Part shown: one piece after another, positions 22,448 to 33,868 of the stretch
Numbering within the stretch: position 1 is the first letter of the stretch
Layout of the letters: each line of letters opens with the position of its first letter
Source: Branchipolynoe longqiensis
Lineage: Eukaryota; Annelida; Polychaeta; Phyllodocida; Polynoidae
Assembly (NCBI GenBank): GCA_030323885.1
Contig: CM059199.1
Coordinates: 37,642,590-37,706,589, forward strand
Length of the DNA stretch: 64,000 nt
Direction: 5' to 3'
Notes under the pieces: model-generated
Database searches by the model: none
What the model was told of the DNA's origin: nothing
The model's input: only the letters and a program-made list of their open reading frames with translations
Program-made: the position numbers and the translations under genes

Positions 22448-22483
22448 TCACATCACATCACATCACATCACATCACATCACAC
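22448..22483 (+). repeat. CATCA microsatellite
   Basis: Seven CATCA pentamers in a row. Confidence 0.95.
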
Positions 22484-22504
22484 CCGTGGATCGCCAAATT
22501 CCAA

Positions 22505-22800
22505 CGATACGGTTTGGTTGTTGTTGTTTTACGTCCTAGCAACATCTATAGTCATATCAGGACGGGTACCGACTTCTGACAGTGCGCACTCATGGCGACC
22601 TTATAGTGCTGCCCCACTGGGAAACCAGACTGCCAGCACCATTGACCTGATGTCCTACTCAGTCACATTATCCTGACACTAAGCCAACCAGTGCTTGCCC
22701 TATCCTAATATTAATAATGCCGAGCATCAGGCTAGGAAGTGACAAGTATACATTTTTAAGTCATTGGTTTGACTCGACCAGGATTCGAACCCACCCAGCG
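22505..22800 (-). mobile_element. SINE-1 copy
   Basis: Near-complete minus copy ending in ACCAGGATTCGAACCCACCC, flanked by CGATACGGT on both sides (22494 and 22799), a likely 9-base target duplication. 22801-23205 is unique except for a G run at 23029-23040. Confidence 0.9.
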
Positions 22801-23205
22801 ATACGGTCTCATTTTCTATAAACAAGCATCATTACATATCGTATTCTGATTGTGTATTAGGGTTCCATGACCGAGGACATTTAATAGAACCGAAGGAGGT
22901 GGGAGTGATTTACAGAACCAATTATCCATTACCAATCCCCGACGCCCAGCTCAATTACAGAAATCGCAATTTAAAAGTTCTTTAGGCAAACAAACAAAAA
23001 GAAAGGGCGGATGGGGGAGGAAGAGGGAGGGGGGGGGGGGTTACTGATGCATTTGCGTCTGATAAATAATGAGGCAGTGGGTACAAGTGAGTGCAATTTA
23101 AATACGACATATTAGATGGCTATCCACTGACGGATGACAATTTAACGCCATGGATCCTTTATTCAGGCCATTATATCAAGGGGTGTTCTTAAGATGAGTT
23201 TATCA

Positions 23206-23382
23206 ACTAAAGGCCCGGACATGTTAGTGGACGTAGTTGAACGTAGTGGAGGCTAACGTAGTTGAACATAGTTGAACGTACCTGCATCCATACTTGTCCG
23301 GTACGTTCAACTACGTTCAACCACGTTAGCCTCCACGACGTTCAACTACGTCCACTAACGTGTATGTGACCAGGCCTTTAGT
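23206..23382. mobile_element. FB-3 foldback element, 177 bp
   Basis: Both ends read ACTAAAGGCC in inverted orientation, and nearly the whole element (GTAGTTGAACGTA, GTGGAGGCTAACGT and their inverses) can fold into one hairpin. Confidence 0.9.
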
Positions 23383-23458
23383 GTTATGTGGGGACAAGCC
23401 ACTAGGCAGCAGCATAGCGCTACATAATTGTGTCACAATACTCATCTACAAGTGTATA

Positions 23459-23460
<2 letters not shown>

Positions 23461-23533
<73 letters not shown>

Positions 23534-23562
23534 TGTGAGCGTGTGTGTGTGTGTGTGTATAT
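23461..23562 (+). repeat. GT microsatellite
   Basis: About 70 uninterrupted bases of GT followed by an interrupted run. An oligo-G tract lies at 23633-23652. Confidence 0.97.
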
Positions 23563-23654
23563 GGATATTGATAAACCCTTCATTGTGTGTAATAAGCTCT
23601 GTAGTGGTTCCTTCCCCTCCCTGGGGGACTTTGGGGGGGGGGGGGGGGGGGGTG

Positions 23655-23825
23655 ACCAGCATGAACCTAATAATGCCAAACACCAGGCTAGGAAGCGACA
23701 AGTATCAATTTTTAAGTCATTGGTTTGACTCGACCAGGGTTCGAACGCACAAACCCATGGGTTCGGATCCCCCGATCTCCCAAAACAGGAGACCGACACT
23801 CAACTCATTTGGCCACCCCATCTGG
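23655..23825 (-). mobile_element. SINE-1 head fragment
   Basis: Minus-oriented 5' half (ATGCCAAACACCAGGCTAGG to CAACTCATTTGGCCACCCC). Confidence 0.82.
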
Positions 23826-23839
23826 TATATGTGATGTAT

Positions 23840-24365
23840 AAAACTTATGCGAGTGTCGTGGGGGTGATGAAAATGGGAAATATTGTGCCTAGAGCGGGAC
23901 TTGAACCCACACTATTTGCATTCTGGGCCAGTGTGCTAACCATTACACCACCTAGGCTCCCTGATATCACCACACTACCCACGCCTACCTCTCTATTTGG
24001 TTACTTGCCTGAGAGATCAGTGCAGACTACTACACTCATCCCCCTGGAATTGTAAGTCTTTTCATGCTTACAATTACATACATACAGGCAAAGAATGCAC
24101 TAACACATATATACACAGGGTAGGTTCAACAACCATTCAGTGCCTAGCTTGTACAGGATCCTGGTCACGGCAACCAGTGTCATTGGGGTGATGAAAATGG
24201 GAAATATTGCACCTAGAGCGCGACTCGAACCCATATCTCTTTGCATTCCGCACCAGTCTGCTAAGCATTACACCACCTAGGCTCCCTGATATAACCGCAC
24301 TACCCACGCCTACCTGTCTATGTGGCTACTTGCTTGAGAGGTCAATGCAGATTACTACACGAGTA
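23840..24365 (-). mobile_element. SINE-3 dimer, reverse
   Basis: Two minus-oriented units with tRNA-like heads near 23890-23960 (GGGACTTGAACCCACAC, AACCATTACACCACCTAGG) and 24210-24290. The dimer layout is the same as at 12785-13274. Confidence 0.9.
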
Positions 24366-24670
24366 TAAAGGCATGTGAGGGAAGATTCCTTTTGTTGGCC
24401 ACCCTTATGTTGTGTACTAATTTATGGGTGACCCCGCACTTAACGGTGGGACAAGTGGCACCACCACCCCCCCCCCCCCCCCCACGGCTACCAGTGCTGC
24501 GAATACTGTCACTCGCTGTCAAACTGTATCGATACCACTATCAGATCTAAGTTCAGCGGGACCACATAATAGTGCTTTTTTTTTTCCTCAGAGCGGAAAA
24601 AAAAATCTAGTCGGCGGCTTGTAACAGGGTCGGTCGGCAACCGGAAACATATTTTTGTTAGGCCTACATT
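24366..24670. repeat. Duplicated segment shared with 25560-25755
   Basis: 24500-24665 (CGATACCACTATCAGATCTA to AACAGGGTCGGTCGGCAACC) recurs at 25600-25735 with few changes, 1.1 kb away. A C run lies at 24467-24483. Confidence 0.8.
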
Positions 24671-24813
24671 ACTTTAAAAAAAAGTAATTATTGACATGGA
24701 TAAGACTGACTTTACCCCGGCTTCTCTTAACGTAAACTGTGACATTTGGTTCTCCGTGGCGACACTACTCACTGTTGTAATGCAGTCACACCACTAGGTG
24801 GACTTTCCATCTA

Positions 24814-25395
24814 GGCCGTAATCGATTAAGCACCTCGGAACATCCTAACCAGCGCATGCGCAGATCATACAAACTCGGGTTGCATAAACGAATGCGCTCG
24901 GGGCGGAATAAAAGGTGGCTTAACCCAAAACTTTTATTCTTTTTTTTAAACTAACAAATATAACTACAGCAAAATAGGATTTAAAGTATTTTATGATCAC
25001 ATAATCTAGTTATATGTCCATTTCATTAATCTGGGTGGTCATACTTTTATATATAAAAGAAACTTCTAAAACAACATGTGGGACTTGTACAGGTAGGTAA
25101 ATGTAGCAGTACAGGCTGACACTACAAGTACCAGCACAAATGTGAAGTCACTGCTCCTGATGCTTCCAGCCAAGAGGTGGGGCATTAGGGTCAGATAATT
25201 TTGCACACGGCCCGTGTCTTTTTAAGTACACTTCACGGTGTTCTATTTGAAATTGTGACGACCGGGATGATCCAAATGGTCCGGCCCAAGTGAGCAATGC
25301 CCTAATTAGCTGGGAGTACGCATGCGCACAGCCAGAAATCCTGGTGACAATGCCTTCCCACCATAGCCCTTTCACTGCATTGACTGTCATGGTAA
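24814..25395. mobile_element. TIR-3 copy, right border uncertain
   Basis: Starts GGCCGTAATCGATTAAGCAC. The interior (AACTACAGCAAAATAGGATT, then TCCATTTCATTAATCT; later CACGGCCCGTGTC) matches the better-bounded copy at 32841-33296. The 80-codon minus ORF here is part of the repeat. Confidence 0.65.
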
Positions 25396-25984
25396 GGCCA
25401 AAAATAAAAATATAATTTGTTTGGGTAGCAGGGGAAAATTTGTTTGGGTCGGTAGGTAGGGTTTTTTTGGTGGGTTTTTACAAATTGTCGCTATTATCAT
25501 TTCAGTACTATTAGTGTCACTAGTTCACTTAAATTTTAAAGCAAGCGGGACAGTATTCATATTCCGTTCAGTGTTCCAATGATAGGTGTTCCCAATGTCA
25601 AACTTTATCGATATTACTATCAGATCTGAGATCAGCGGGACCACATAATAGTGCTTTTTTTTTCTCAGAGCGGAAACAAAAATCGAGTCGGGGCATTCTA
25701 ACAGGGTCGGTCGGCAACCAGAAACATCAATATATTTTTGTTAGGCCTAATGTTGTCGGGGAGAGGCAAACAAAACAGAGGGCAGAGCAAGATTGGAACC
25801 CACACTTCTTGATATTCTGGGGCTAGCCCCTTAACCATTAAACAATCTAGGATCTCTGATGCAATCACCTTATTGATGTCCACCTGTCGAGGTGGGTCTT
25901 TACTAAAGAGGTCAGTGCAGACTACAACGCTCGTCACCCCCCCTCCCGGATTGTAAGTATTTCAAATAGTTTACATCCATAAAT

Positions 25985-26205
25985 TGTTTAATGCTTATGT
26001 TTTTGTTGTTGTTTTTTTTGTGTGTTTTTTTAATTGAGGCTGTATTTATTCTGTCCATAGCATGTAAGCCTGAGTATCCAGGCTTGTTTTCAATGCTGGC
26101 CAGCTGTAGTGTTGGTGTTGTCTTACCAAACAGTAGCTGCTGATAAGTTATTTGATTGTCTGCATTTCAGTAGCAGATAGATAGTACGTTGGTACGTTTA
26201 GTAGC
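25985..26205 (+). mobile_element. LINE-like 3' tail
   Basis: After a T-rich stretch comes TATTTATTCTGTCCATAGCA, a GCCTGAGTATCCAGGC stem, then GCTGGCCAGCTGTAGTG. It matches 14150-14325 in reverse and more loosely 40550-40640. It is the 3' UTR end of a LINE or LINE-dependent SINE. Confidence 0.65.
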
Positions 26206-26248
26206 CTATGTAGGTTTATAGATATATAGGCAATGCTCTTACATATAT

Positions 26249-27228
26249 ATATGGGTCGTTCTCAGAAGTTGTGTACAAATAGTGTGACATCAGTACCAGA
26301 AAATCAAAATGCTGCCAAAGTCCTATAAGCAAGTTTCCTCAATGTGTATGTCCTTTTGCATCTGAATAATTGAAAATAAACATATTCTGGCATTTTTAAG
26401 TAGGTCAAATGATGCTCACACCCAATAAATAGCAGTATAGCATGGAAACCAATCTGACTCAAATCAAATATTTTCCACACAAAACTTGACATTTTTAGGA
26501 CATTTCACATGCCACTTGCTTTATAAACAGTGGTAATAATAATTTGAAACCTCATTGCTATGGTTTTGTCTTATTTGTGAATATTAAAGAGAAAAGCAAG
26601 AAAATATTAGCAGAGTAACAGATTAGCAGAGTAACAAAGTGGAAACAACAATTTTACACAAATGTTCGGCTCAAATTTCAATGCTTAGGGGCAATTTCAG
26701 GAGTGATCTTTTACTATACCATAACTGGGTCCATGCATAGTGTCAAATGGTGAAAATAGTTCCTGTACTGTATCTGTACTCAGTGTTTGATAAAGAGTTT
26801 CATAGTACTTGCAAGTGGAAACGAAATGTTACGATGTTAATGACTCCAGAAAATGTTAACTATTTCATCATTTAACATTTTTTTTTAGAAATAAATGTCT
26901 TCAACTTAATGAAGACATTGTATATGACCATTTGAAGTGAAATGAGCTGTTGTTCAGAGGTTTTCATTAAGTTTGTGACACTTTATTTTCAATGCTGTTG
27001 ACAATGTCACAAATTAGTGATGTAATTTTCGATGTATTTAGCTACATTCATCCCAATAAGATACATAATACACAATATTAACATTTACTTTTGATCTAAA
27101 CTATCTCCCACATTATTTGGCTAACTGATGAAATCTAAATATTGACACTCCAATAAAGGGTTTCTTTGAAATATGCATTTCTAGTAGACTACCTCAAGTG
27201 GTACACAGTTTCTGAGAACGACCCATAT
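26249..27228. mobile_element. TIR-8 element, ~0.98 kb
   Basis: The TIR ATATGGGTCGTTCTCAGAA (left) is inverted as TTCTGAGAACGACCCATAT (right). It sits inside a TATATA stretch of a SINE-3 body, so the target is probably TA or TATA. No transposase frame is present. Confidence 0.9.
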
Positions 27229-27459
27229 ACACATAAACAGGCTAGGTTCAAAAACCATACCACGCCCGGCTTGTACATGACCTTGGTCACGGAACAAGTG
27301 TCGTGGGGGTGATGCAATATGTGCCTAAATATGTTTCTGAATAATCACTGCAAGTAAATTATGCTGTGAACTTGTACCAACAAATATATTACATTATATC
27401 AAATATATGTCATGTACGTACAATAACAACAATAATGAAAAGCTAAGTTTGACTGTGCC

Positions 27460-27605
27460 TTCTCTCCACTCTCAACCAGCCATTTTCAAAACAGTAGGAG
27501 AACCAGCTCCAGCACTCCCCCCCCCCCACCCTCACACACATATATATCTGGTTATATAAACATAAAAATCTCAACAAAGTTGTGCATGAAGAGCATTTGT
27601 CGCCG
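27460..27605. repeat. Single arms of FB-1 and FB-2
   Basis: CTTCTCTCCACTCTCAACCAGCC matches the right arm of FB-2, and CATAAAAATCTCAACAAAGT plus GAGCATTTGTCG matches FB-1. Only one arm of each is present. 27331-27459 is unique. Confidence 0.65.
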
Positions 27606-27659
27606 CGAGGTATACTGGGCCACGTAAACCAACAAACAAGTAAATTTATCTCAGTCTTT

Positions 27660-27985
27660 ATTAGTCAGTGATGAAAGTGGCCTCCGGGGTAAAAAAGCGG
27701 AAATGCTGATATTCTCCAATAAGTTTAACATTGGCAGGGAATCGCGGAAAATTCCCGAAAGTCGCGTTTTATATATATTGGTATACGCTGATAGTGCTGC
27801 GCCGTTTGAAGCATGTATTAGTGTACGCTGATAGTGCTGCGCCACTTGGATCATTTATTAGTAGTATATGCTGATAGTGGTGCGGAGTCTGCACCACATA
27901 GTATACGCTGATGGTGCTGTGGGATTTTAAAATCCCGGAAATCCGCGGAATCGCGGAGATCTTTCATCCGTGAGAATTTAGTGTT
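27660..27985. repeat. GATGAAAG-bounded repeat with internal tandem core
   Basis: The left end GATGAAAGTGGCCTCCGG and right end GGAGATCTTTCATCC are inverted. AATCGCGG and CCCGGAAAT motifs repeat inside, and 27780-27920 carries the TACGCTGATAGTGCTG repeat also found at 16083. 27986-28469 is unique. Confidence 0.7.
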
Positions 27986-28469
27986 GTTCACTGGCATACA
28001 TGTGGTGCATGGCATGTTCCAGTAGTTTCCAGTCTAGTTCTGCCACAGGTGGTGCACAGTAACCCGACTTAGATTTTATGGAGAAGCCAAGTAGCCCAGT
28101 TTAGACTCGTACTGTGGAGGACCTCTCGGCATTCTTGTCAAATGTCCTGATATTTAGAGATGACAATAAGACGAATATTTAAAGAATAGGGATGAAATTT
28201 TTGCGGAATCATAATGGTTGGCAGCTCTGATTCCTGTCTGTGGGAAAGGGCATATAAAAGACCCCTTGGTGCTTATCGGAAAGAGTAGGCTATGTGCCGG
28301 CAGTGGGCTTCCTCCAATGAAATATGTCAGAATGACCATATGTTTGACGTCCAATAGCCGATGATCAAAATCAATGTTAAATAAAACAAGCTTTTTAAAG
28401 AAACACTTTTTTTCAGATGTGACCTCAGCACTCTCACTGACCCTGTTCTTGTGCAGTGAGTGTACTACT

Positions 28470-28879
28470 CTCCCCACACATATTTGGTTCTATAAACATA
28501 AAAACTAACCAAAGTTGTGCTTCGAGAGCATTTGTCGGAGTGCGGTTCCCGTCCCTACGAGCTATAACGGGACCTTTTATGCTGAAGCTCAATCGCTGGG
28601 TTGAAGTAGAGCGTGGCAGTTGAGATAGGACAGTATGTTGTCCTGACAGGTGTTCTTCCCCCCTTGGTTTTTACTGCGTATCCATTCATAGGATGGCCCA
28701 GAAGTAAAAACTTATGGCACGGTATCAAACTAAAAGGGACAATACCATCAGCAGCATAACTTTATTTAAAGGGACCAGATATAGGTCGCTGGCGACGGGA
28801 ACCGTACTCCGACAAATGCACTCCAAGCACAACCTTGTTTGGTTTTATGTTTAAAGAACCAAATATGTGTGGGGAGAGT
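28470..28879. mobile_element. FB-1 foldback element with ~85-bp arms
   Basis: The left arm (CTCCCCACACATATTTGGTT to GGAGTGCGGTTCCCGTC) is inverted at the right (GACGGGAACCGTACTCCGAC to CAAATATGTGTGGGGAG), about 88% similar by eye. The 240-bp centre is unrelated. Confidence 0.92.
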
Positions 28880-28952
28880 AGGGGACCCACTTAACCACCA
28901 GAAGTGGGTCAGTTCTGAGGCTGGGAATAGCTGGCAGCTGTTGTTTTAAAAA

Positions 28953-29254
28953 TGGCTGGGTGAGTGGAGATAAGGGAGAGTAAAACTGGGGTATTTTCAA
29001 TCTTCTTTAGAGTAGTTCAATCAGGAAATATATTTGTGTGATGTAAAATATATGTTAGTACAATTACATTGCATAATTCAATGAGAAACAGATATAGATG
29101 AAAAACGTTTTTTTGTTGATGAATGTAAAAAAGGTTCTGCTGTGTATGGGGTTTGAACCCACACCACGCAAATATATTTCCTCATTGCACTACTCTAAAG
29201 AAGATTGAAAATACCTCAGTATTACCCTCCCTTCTCTCCACTCAACCAGCCAAT
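28953..29254. mobile_element. FB-2 foldback element with ~90-bp arms
   Basis: The arms GGCTGGGTGAGTGGAGATAA to GGAAATATATTTGTGTG and the inverse CGCAAATATATTTCCTCATT to CTCCACTCAACCAGCC bracket ~110 bp. A tRNA-like GGTTTGAACCCACACC abuts the right arm. Confidence 0.92.
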
Positions 29255-30440
29255 GGCACAACAATCTAGGTCACTCTCCTGTACACCACCAAGTGGAAAA
29301 GTTCAGTACTAAGCATGCACCACCCCTGTGGCACACATCTGAACTATTCTGAGTTCGTTTGTTTTCCTGACAAGGAATAGATAGTCCCTTTAGGGACTTA
29401 AAAAACGACTTTATTTAAAGCGTCATGATGCGCGACAAGGAAGGAAGAGGAGGCGAGGGTGGAGAAAAGCACTTTATTGAAGTGGTAATATGTACAGGAT
29501 AATGCAGGTTAACAGGATAATACAGGGTAATCAGGATAATACAGGCAATAATAAGCCTGTATTATCCTGTTTGCATACAAGAGGTAATGTAAGATGAGCT
29601 CAGAGGGAGCCTAGGAACTACTGAGAGTCTGGAGGTTGCGCCGAGGAGCCCTCCACCCTAGGAGGGGGAGATGAGGAAAGAGGAAGAGAAGAGGAAAGGG
29701 TGAGTGGGTGGAGAAAAAAAAGGGGTAGGAGGGGCAGCGTGCTGGGAGGCAGGAGGGTGAGTGGCTGGAGGCGGCCAGGAGGGCTGGCTATAAGGGAGAA
29801 AATGGCGGGAATGACGTAACCAGCAACGGTCGGAGCAGGGGGGGGGTCTCCTTCCCTGCCTAGCATCAAACGCAATGCAAGCATTACGACCAATCCGATG
29901 AAAACATTCCTTTCCCTGTCCCCCCGCTCCCCCCCCCCCCCCCAACAAACACTGTAAACTCAACCAGTAGCGGCCAACTAGACCAAAAAACCCATCTACA
30001 ATGGAATGAGCCTGGAAATGATTCTAGTTGGATCCTACTGAGGGACATGATTAATCAATATTAACCTGCTTACTAACTCAATAGGCCCCACCTGAGATTA
30101 CCATGAACACAAGTTCAATCACAAAGGCCCACCCTACATCCCCCATCACCCTTTCAACGAGTATGTTACTACTAGAAAGATAATCAGTTATGCCCCACCC
30201 CCTACTAACGCCTACCATACTAGTCTAACATAGTTACCTCCCCACATGTTTCTTTTTCGCTATCTTGTTCTTTACCTATCATCCATGTACCAATGTTTTG
30301 CTTATTTTCCTGTAATTGTCTATATGTATATTGTTGTAGATTTGTTTACTGTGTTGAGGCAATTGTGATTGGGGCTAGAAGACCAGTGCATTAGCACTGA
30401 CAACATGTTATTCAGAGGAATAAAAACACTTGAACAAACA
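29255..30440. other. Intergenic/intronic sequence with a hairpin
   Basis: Mostly unique. 29532-29569 is a perfect 15-bp stem (CAGGATAATACAGGC) with an 8-base loop. A C run lies at 29929-29943. 30340-30440 looks like a LINE 3' end (AGCACTGACAACATG, AGGAATAAAAACAC, then CAAACAAAAAAAG). Proline-rich ORFs near 29618-29963 are not convincing. Confidence 0.5.
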
Positions 30441-31545
30441 AAAAAAGAAATCATATTTTCTATATCAAAAACAATGATCTAGATATGATTCTACATATCT
30501 AATTTAGATAATGGTTTGTTTGTTTGTTGCTTGTTATTGTTTTACGTCCTAGCAACATCTAAGGTCATATCAGGATGGGTACCGACTTGTGACAGTGCGC
30601 ACTCATGGGGACTTTATAGTGCTGCCCCACTGGGAGAGCAGGCTGCCAGCACCACGACCTGATATCCCACTCAGTCATGTTATCCTGACACTGAGGCAAC
30701 CAGTCCTTGCCCTATCCTAATAATGCCGAGCGCCTGGCTAGGAAGCAACAAGTATCAATTTCTAAGTCATTGGTGTGACTGGACCAGGATTCAAACCCAC
30801 GATCCTATGATCTACCAACATGGGAGACGGACGCTCTAACTCATTCGGCCATCCCGTCTGGTCAACTTAGATGATGGTGCACTTATACAATATGTCACCA
30901 CATAGAACAGAACACCAAGCTAATTTAATAGAGCCTGTTTCTGCAGAAGCCTATGGTGTCAGAATTTTGGCATGTTCGCCAAAATTAATATTGTACATTT
31001 CCCTTTCAAATATCTACTGCGTAAACCTTTCATGTACATGCCAAAAATTAATTTTGCATGTTTGCCCTTCAAATATCTCCAAAGTTAGCCATATAAAATA
31101 AGTCACTTGACACTAAAGTAAGGTAGATTATAACGATCAACCTAATAGATGTCTTTCAATGTTTATACACATCGTGTATGCGCACAGCTTGGCTGCAGAA
31201 CGAAGGCACACTGCCATTGAGTTTGCCAATACGAGCAGTGCAAAACGTCAGTTTTATTCAAAATTAATATAATCTTTTTGTTGAATATGTGTTGTATATA
31301 TGTGCCAAGCGGTTTGTTTCTAAGTGGTGTGGTTTTAGAGATATTTCACATTTTCTCTATGAAGATTGCTCATACAAAGTCATAGCTATTGAGTTTGCAG
31401 TGTGACCCTGTGTTCTCCTGCAGCCAAGATGCACGTGCACTGACCTAAATACCTATGCTGACGTCACATGAAATAGGTCTATATTTTTATCTCCGAAAAT
31501 GACAGAAACTCAATACCATTGGAGTATTCAACTGTAATCAAAATG
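30441..31545. mobile_element. TIR-1 copy with two nested insertions
   Basis: Family pieces lie at 30445-30512, 30863-31152 and 31481-31545 in the correct order. The gaps hold a full minus SINE-1 (30513-30862, flanked by TTAGATAATGG/TTAGATGATGG) and a copy of the 206-bp-core element (31153-31480). Confidence 0.82.
31153..31480. mobile_element. Tandem-core element, short copy
   Basis: Carries GCGCACAGCTTGGCTGCAGA at one end and TCCTGCAGCCAAGATGCACG at the other (inverted), around one to two units of the 206-bp repeat found at 19931-20975. Confidence 0.75.
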
Positions 31546-31728
31546 ATTACAATAGAATACTATTATTGATGGTCCGTATATCTTCGAAATAACTAATTCT
31601 TTGTGAGTTATTTAAGGCCCAAGCAAGGCTTATCGCTACTGTTATCAAGCTATTGACCCTTTTAAACGGGTGTGTTGTTGTTGGCGTTATTGTTGTAGTT
31701 GTTGTTCAATGGTTCTGTTCAGCTTACT

Positions 31729-32052
31729 ATAGCCGTGTTCACACGGGCGATTTAATCCGCCTCATATGAAGCGCCTTGCCTAGTTCGCCTCACATTTTGC
31801 CGTGTGAACGCGATGTGAGGCGGATTAGGGCTGAATCGATTCATATGATTCGCTTCATATAAACCACCTAGCGAGGTGGTTTATATGAAGCGAACTAGCT
31901 TAAGCACTGGTTCTTATGGACGTGCTCATGCGCAGATATCCACTTCCGCCTTAAACCGATTCAAAGCACTGCCGTGTGAACGCAAAACTAAATCGATTCA
32001 TATGATTAGCCTTGTCTAAATCGCTTTATATTTTGCCCGTGTGAACACGGCT
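31729..32052. mobile_element. TIR-2 element, 324 bp
   Basis: The TIRs AGCCGTGTTCACACGGGCGA and TTGCCCGTGTGAACACGGCT. CATATGAAGCG and ATCGATTCATATGAT occur in both directions inside, including a perfect palindrome around 31855-31885. Confidence 0.9.
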
Positions 32053-32122
32053 TATGACGCACGGCCTTCTAAACAAAATAATGTTTAAATACACATAGAA
32101 AAACAAAGAGTTTTACACTCGG

Positions 32123-32469
32123 ACTAAAGTTGCAGTTTCTTGAAGCAGAAACTTTTCAAAAGCAAAACACCTAGATTTGATTCTACATATCTACCTTAGA
32201 TACTGATACACTAGCATTTTTTGCCACATAGAAGGGGATACTGAGTCAATTTAATAAGACCATGTTACTGCATAAGGCTATGGTGTCAAGAGTTTTGGTA
32301 TGCTTGCCAAAATTAATTTGGCATGTTTGCGCTTCAAATGTCTTCAAAGTTAGCCATTTAAAATAAAAGTTACCGCAAACTAAAGAAAAGTAGATTATAA
32401 TAATCAGTTTAATATATTTATTTCAGAAAAATGGCTGGAACTCAAAACCATCGGAATATGCAACTTTAA
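32123..32469. mobile_element. TIR-1 element
   Basis: The left end (TAAAGTTGCAGTTTCTTGAA) is diverged. The interior and right end (CATCGGAATATGCAACTTTA + A) are clear. 32470-32840 is unique, with a CAACA/GTCAAC-rich stretch. Confidence 0.78.
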
Positions 32470-32840
32470 AAACAGCTTTGGGCCACCGTATGCAATAAAA
32501 ACTGGCGTATCGAAACCACTCCGCATAACCTCAAGGACTGGTGTCACTCTTAGCCACACTCTGTCACTGCTACTGTCAGTGCCGAAGAGACCACACCATT
32601 AAACAGCCAAATCGGGAAATTCTTTCTGGATTGTTGTGCGCAAACCAGCGGGCAGACAGTCACTGTCAACAACTTGTGTCAACCCTTAACTTAACAGTGT
32701 CAACACAACTAACACTGTCAACACGACTGTGTCGTACGAGGCATACTGCGACGCAAACAAGTTGATAGATCTGGTGAGTCGACACACACACGGATAAAAC
32801 ATTCACCGAGACAGAGAGTCAGACTAGCATACTTTTCAAA

Positions 32841-33296
32841 GGGCGTAGTCGATTAATCAACTCGGGTCACCCGAGCCACTTTTTGGCGCATGCATACATC
32901 CTACAGACTCGGGGCGAATAATCGAATACGCTTCTCCGCGCTCGGGTTGGATTTAAAAAAAGAAAATTTTAATAACCGATCAAACTACAGCAAAATAGGA
33001 TTTAAAGTATTTGATGATGGCCTCGTTTAGCTATATTTCCATTTCATTAATCTAAGTTATCCTTTTAAAAAAAACATGTATGACTGGTACTGGACTAGCT
33101 GTTAATCGGCAGGACGGTACCAACCCAAATGTGACGTCATCGCTCCTAGCCAACCCCAGCTACGAGGTGGGTTACTTGGGTCGGATCGTTTTGCACACGG
33201 CACGTGTATTTGTTGATTCTACTTGCAGTGTTCGATTTGACATTCTGGCGACTCGGGTGACCCGAGTCGCCCGGGTCGTATTAATCGATTACGGCC
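32841..33296. mobile_element. TIR-3 element, 456 bp
   Basis: The left end GGGCGTAGTCGATTAATCAA, then CTCGGGTCACCCGAG; the right end CTCGGGTGACCCGAG, then TATTAATCGATTACGGCC. The sub-terminal CTCGGGTCACCCGAG is itself a palindrome. 33297-33743 is unique. Confidence 0.85.
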
Positions 33297-33743
33297 TAAA
33301 TGATCAGAGATAAAAACTGAAAATGTAGAAAAACATGTCATTAACCATAGGATAGAAACTTGGTTGTTTTTCACCGGTTTCCTTAGATCAAATATTCACC
33401 CCATACTTGCAGTAGTCTGAACATGGGCAAAATCACTTGAAAATCAACTTTGATCAACTTTTGTCTATGCCTCCAGGAAATCATGAGTGGCCATTTTGGA
33501 TATGCAAATAGGGCTAAGAATCAGCCCTTTTAATTAGTGGTGGTCTTAAATAGCCTATGTGATTTCAACACTGAGTGTTGGAATAGGGCATGTAGAGAGT
33601 GGAGCTCACACCCACTTCCTAGCACCGCCTGAGTTGTGGTACATCGTTTTGGCAAAATAGTTATAGATAAGAAATAGAAGATTTTTGGGTAGTTTTTGGT
33701 TCCAAAACTGGATATTAATGATGGAATTGTGTCTATAGATTGT

Positions 33744-33868
33744 CAAAACTCTCTAACCGACCACCTCCGCAGATCGACCACTCCCCTATATCGATCACTT
33801 TATTTGGGTCCCAACAATACCATTGTAACCATATTCTAACTCCCTAAGCCGACCACCTCCCTAAATGG
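33744..33868. mobile_element. TIR-10 fragment
   Basis: Left two thirds of the pogo-like MITE (AACTCTCTAACCGACCACCT to CCCTAAATGGACCACT), joined directly to SINE-1 sequence. Confidence 0.75.

Larger units (their letters stand above)
25756..27330 (-). mobile_element. SINE-3-related copy broken by two insertions
   Basis: 25756-25970 has a minus tRNA-like head (GATTGGAACCCACACTTC, AACCATTAAACAATCTAGG). The body resumes at 27229 (TACACATAAACAGGCTAGGT to CTTGGTCACGG). Between them lie a LINE-like 3' tail and a TIR-8 element. Confidence 0.7.

Noticed and set aside
25148..25390. 80-codon minus ORF
   Set aside because: It lies within the TIR-3 repeat, and the related copy at 32841 does not keep it open.
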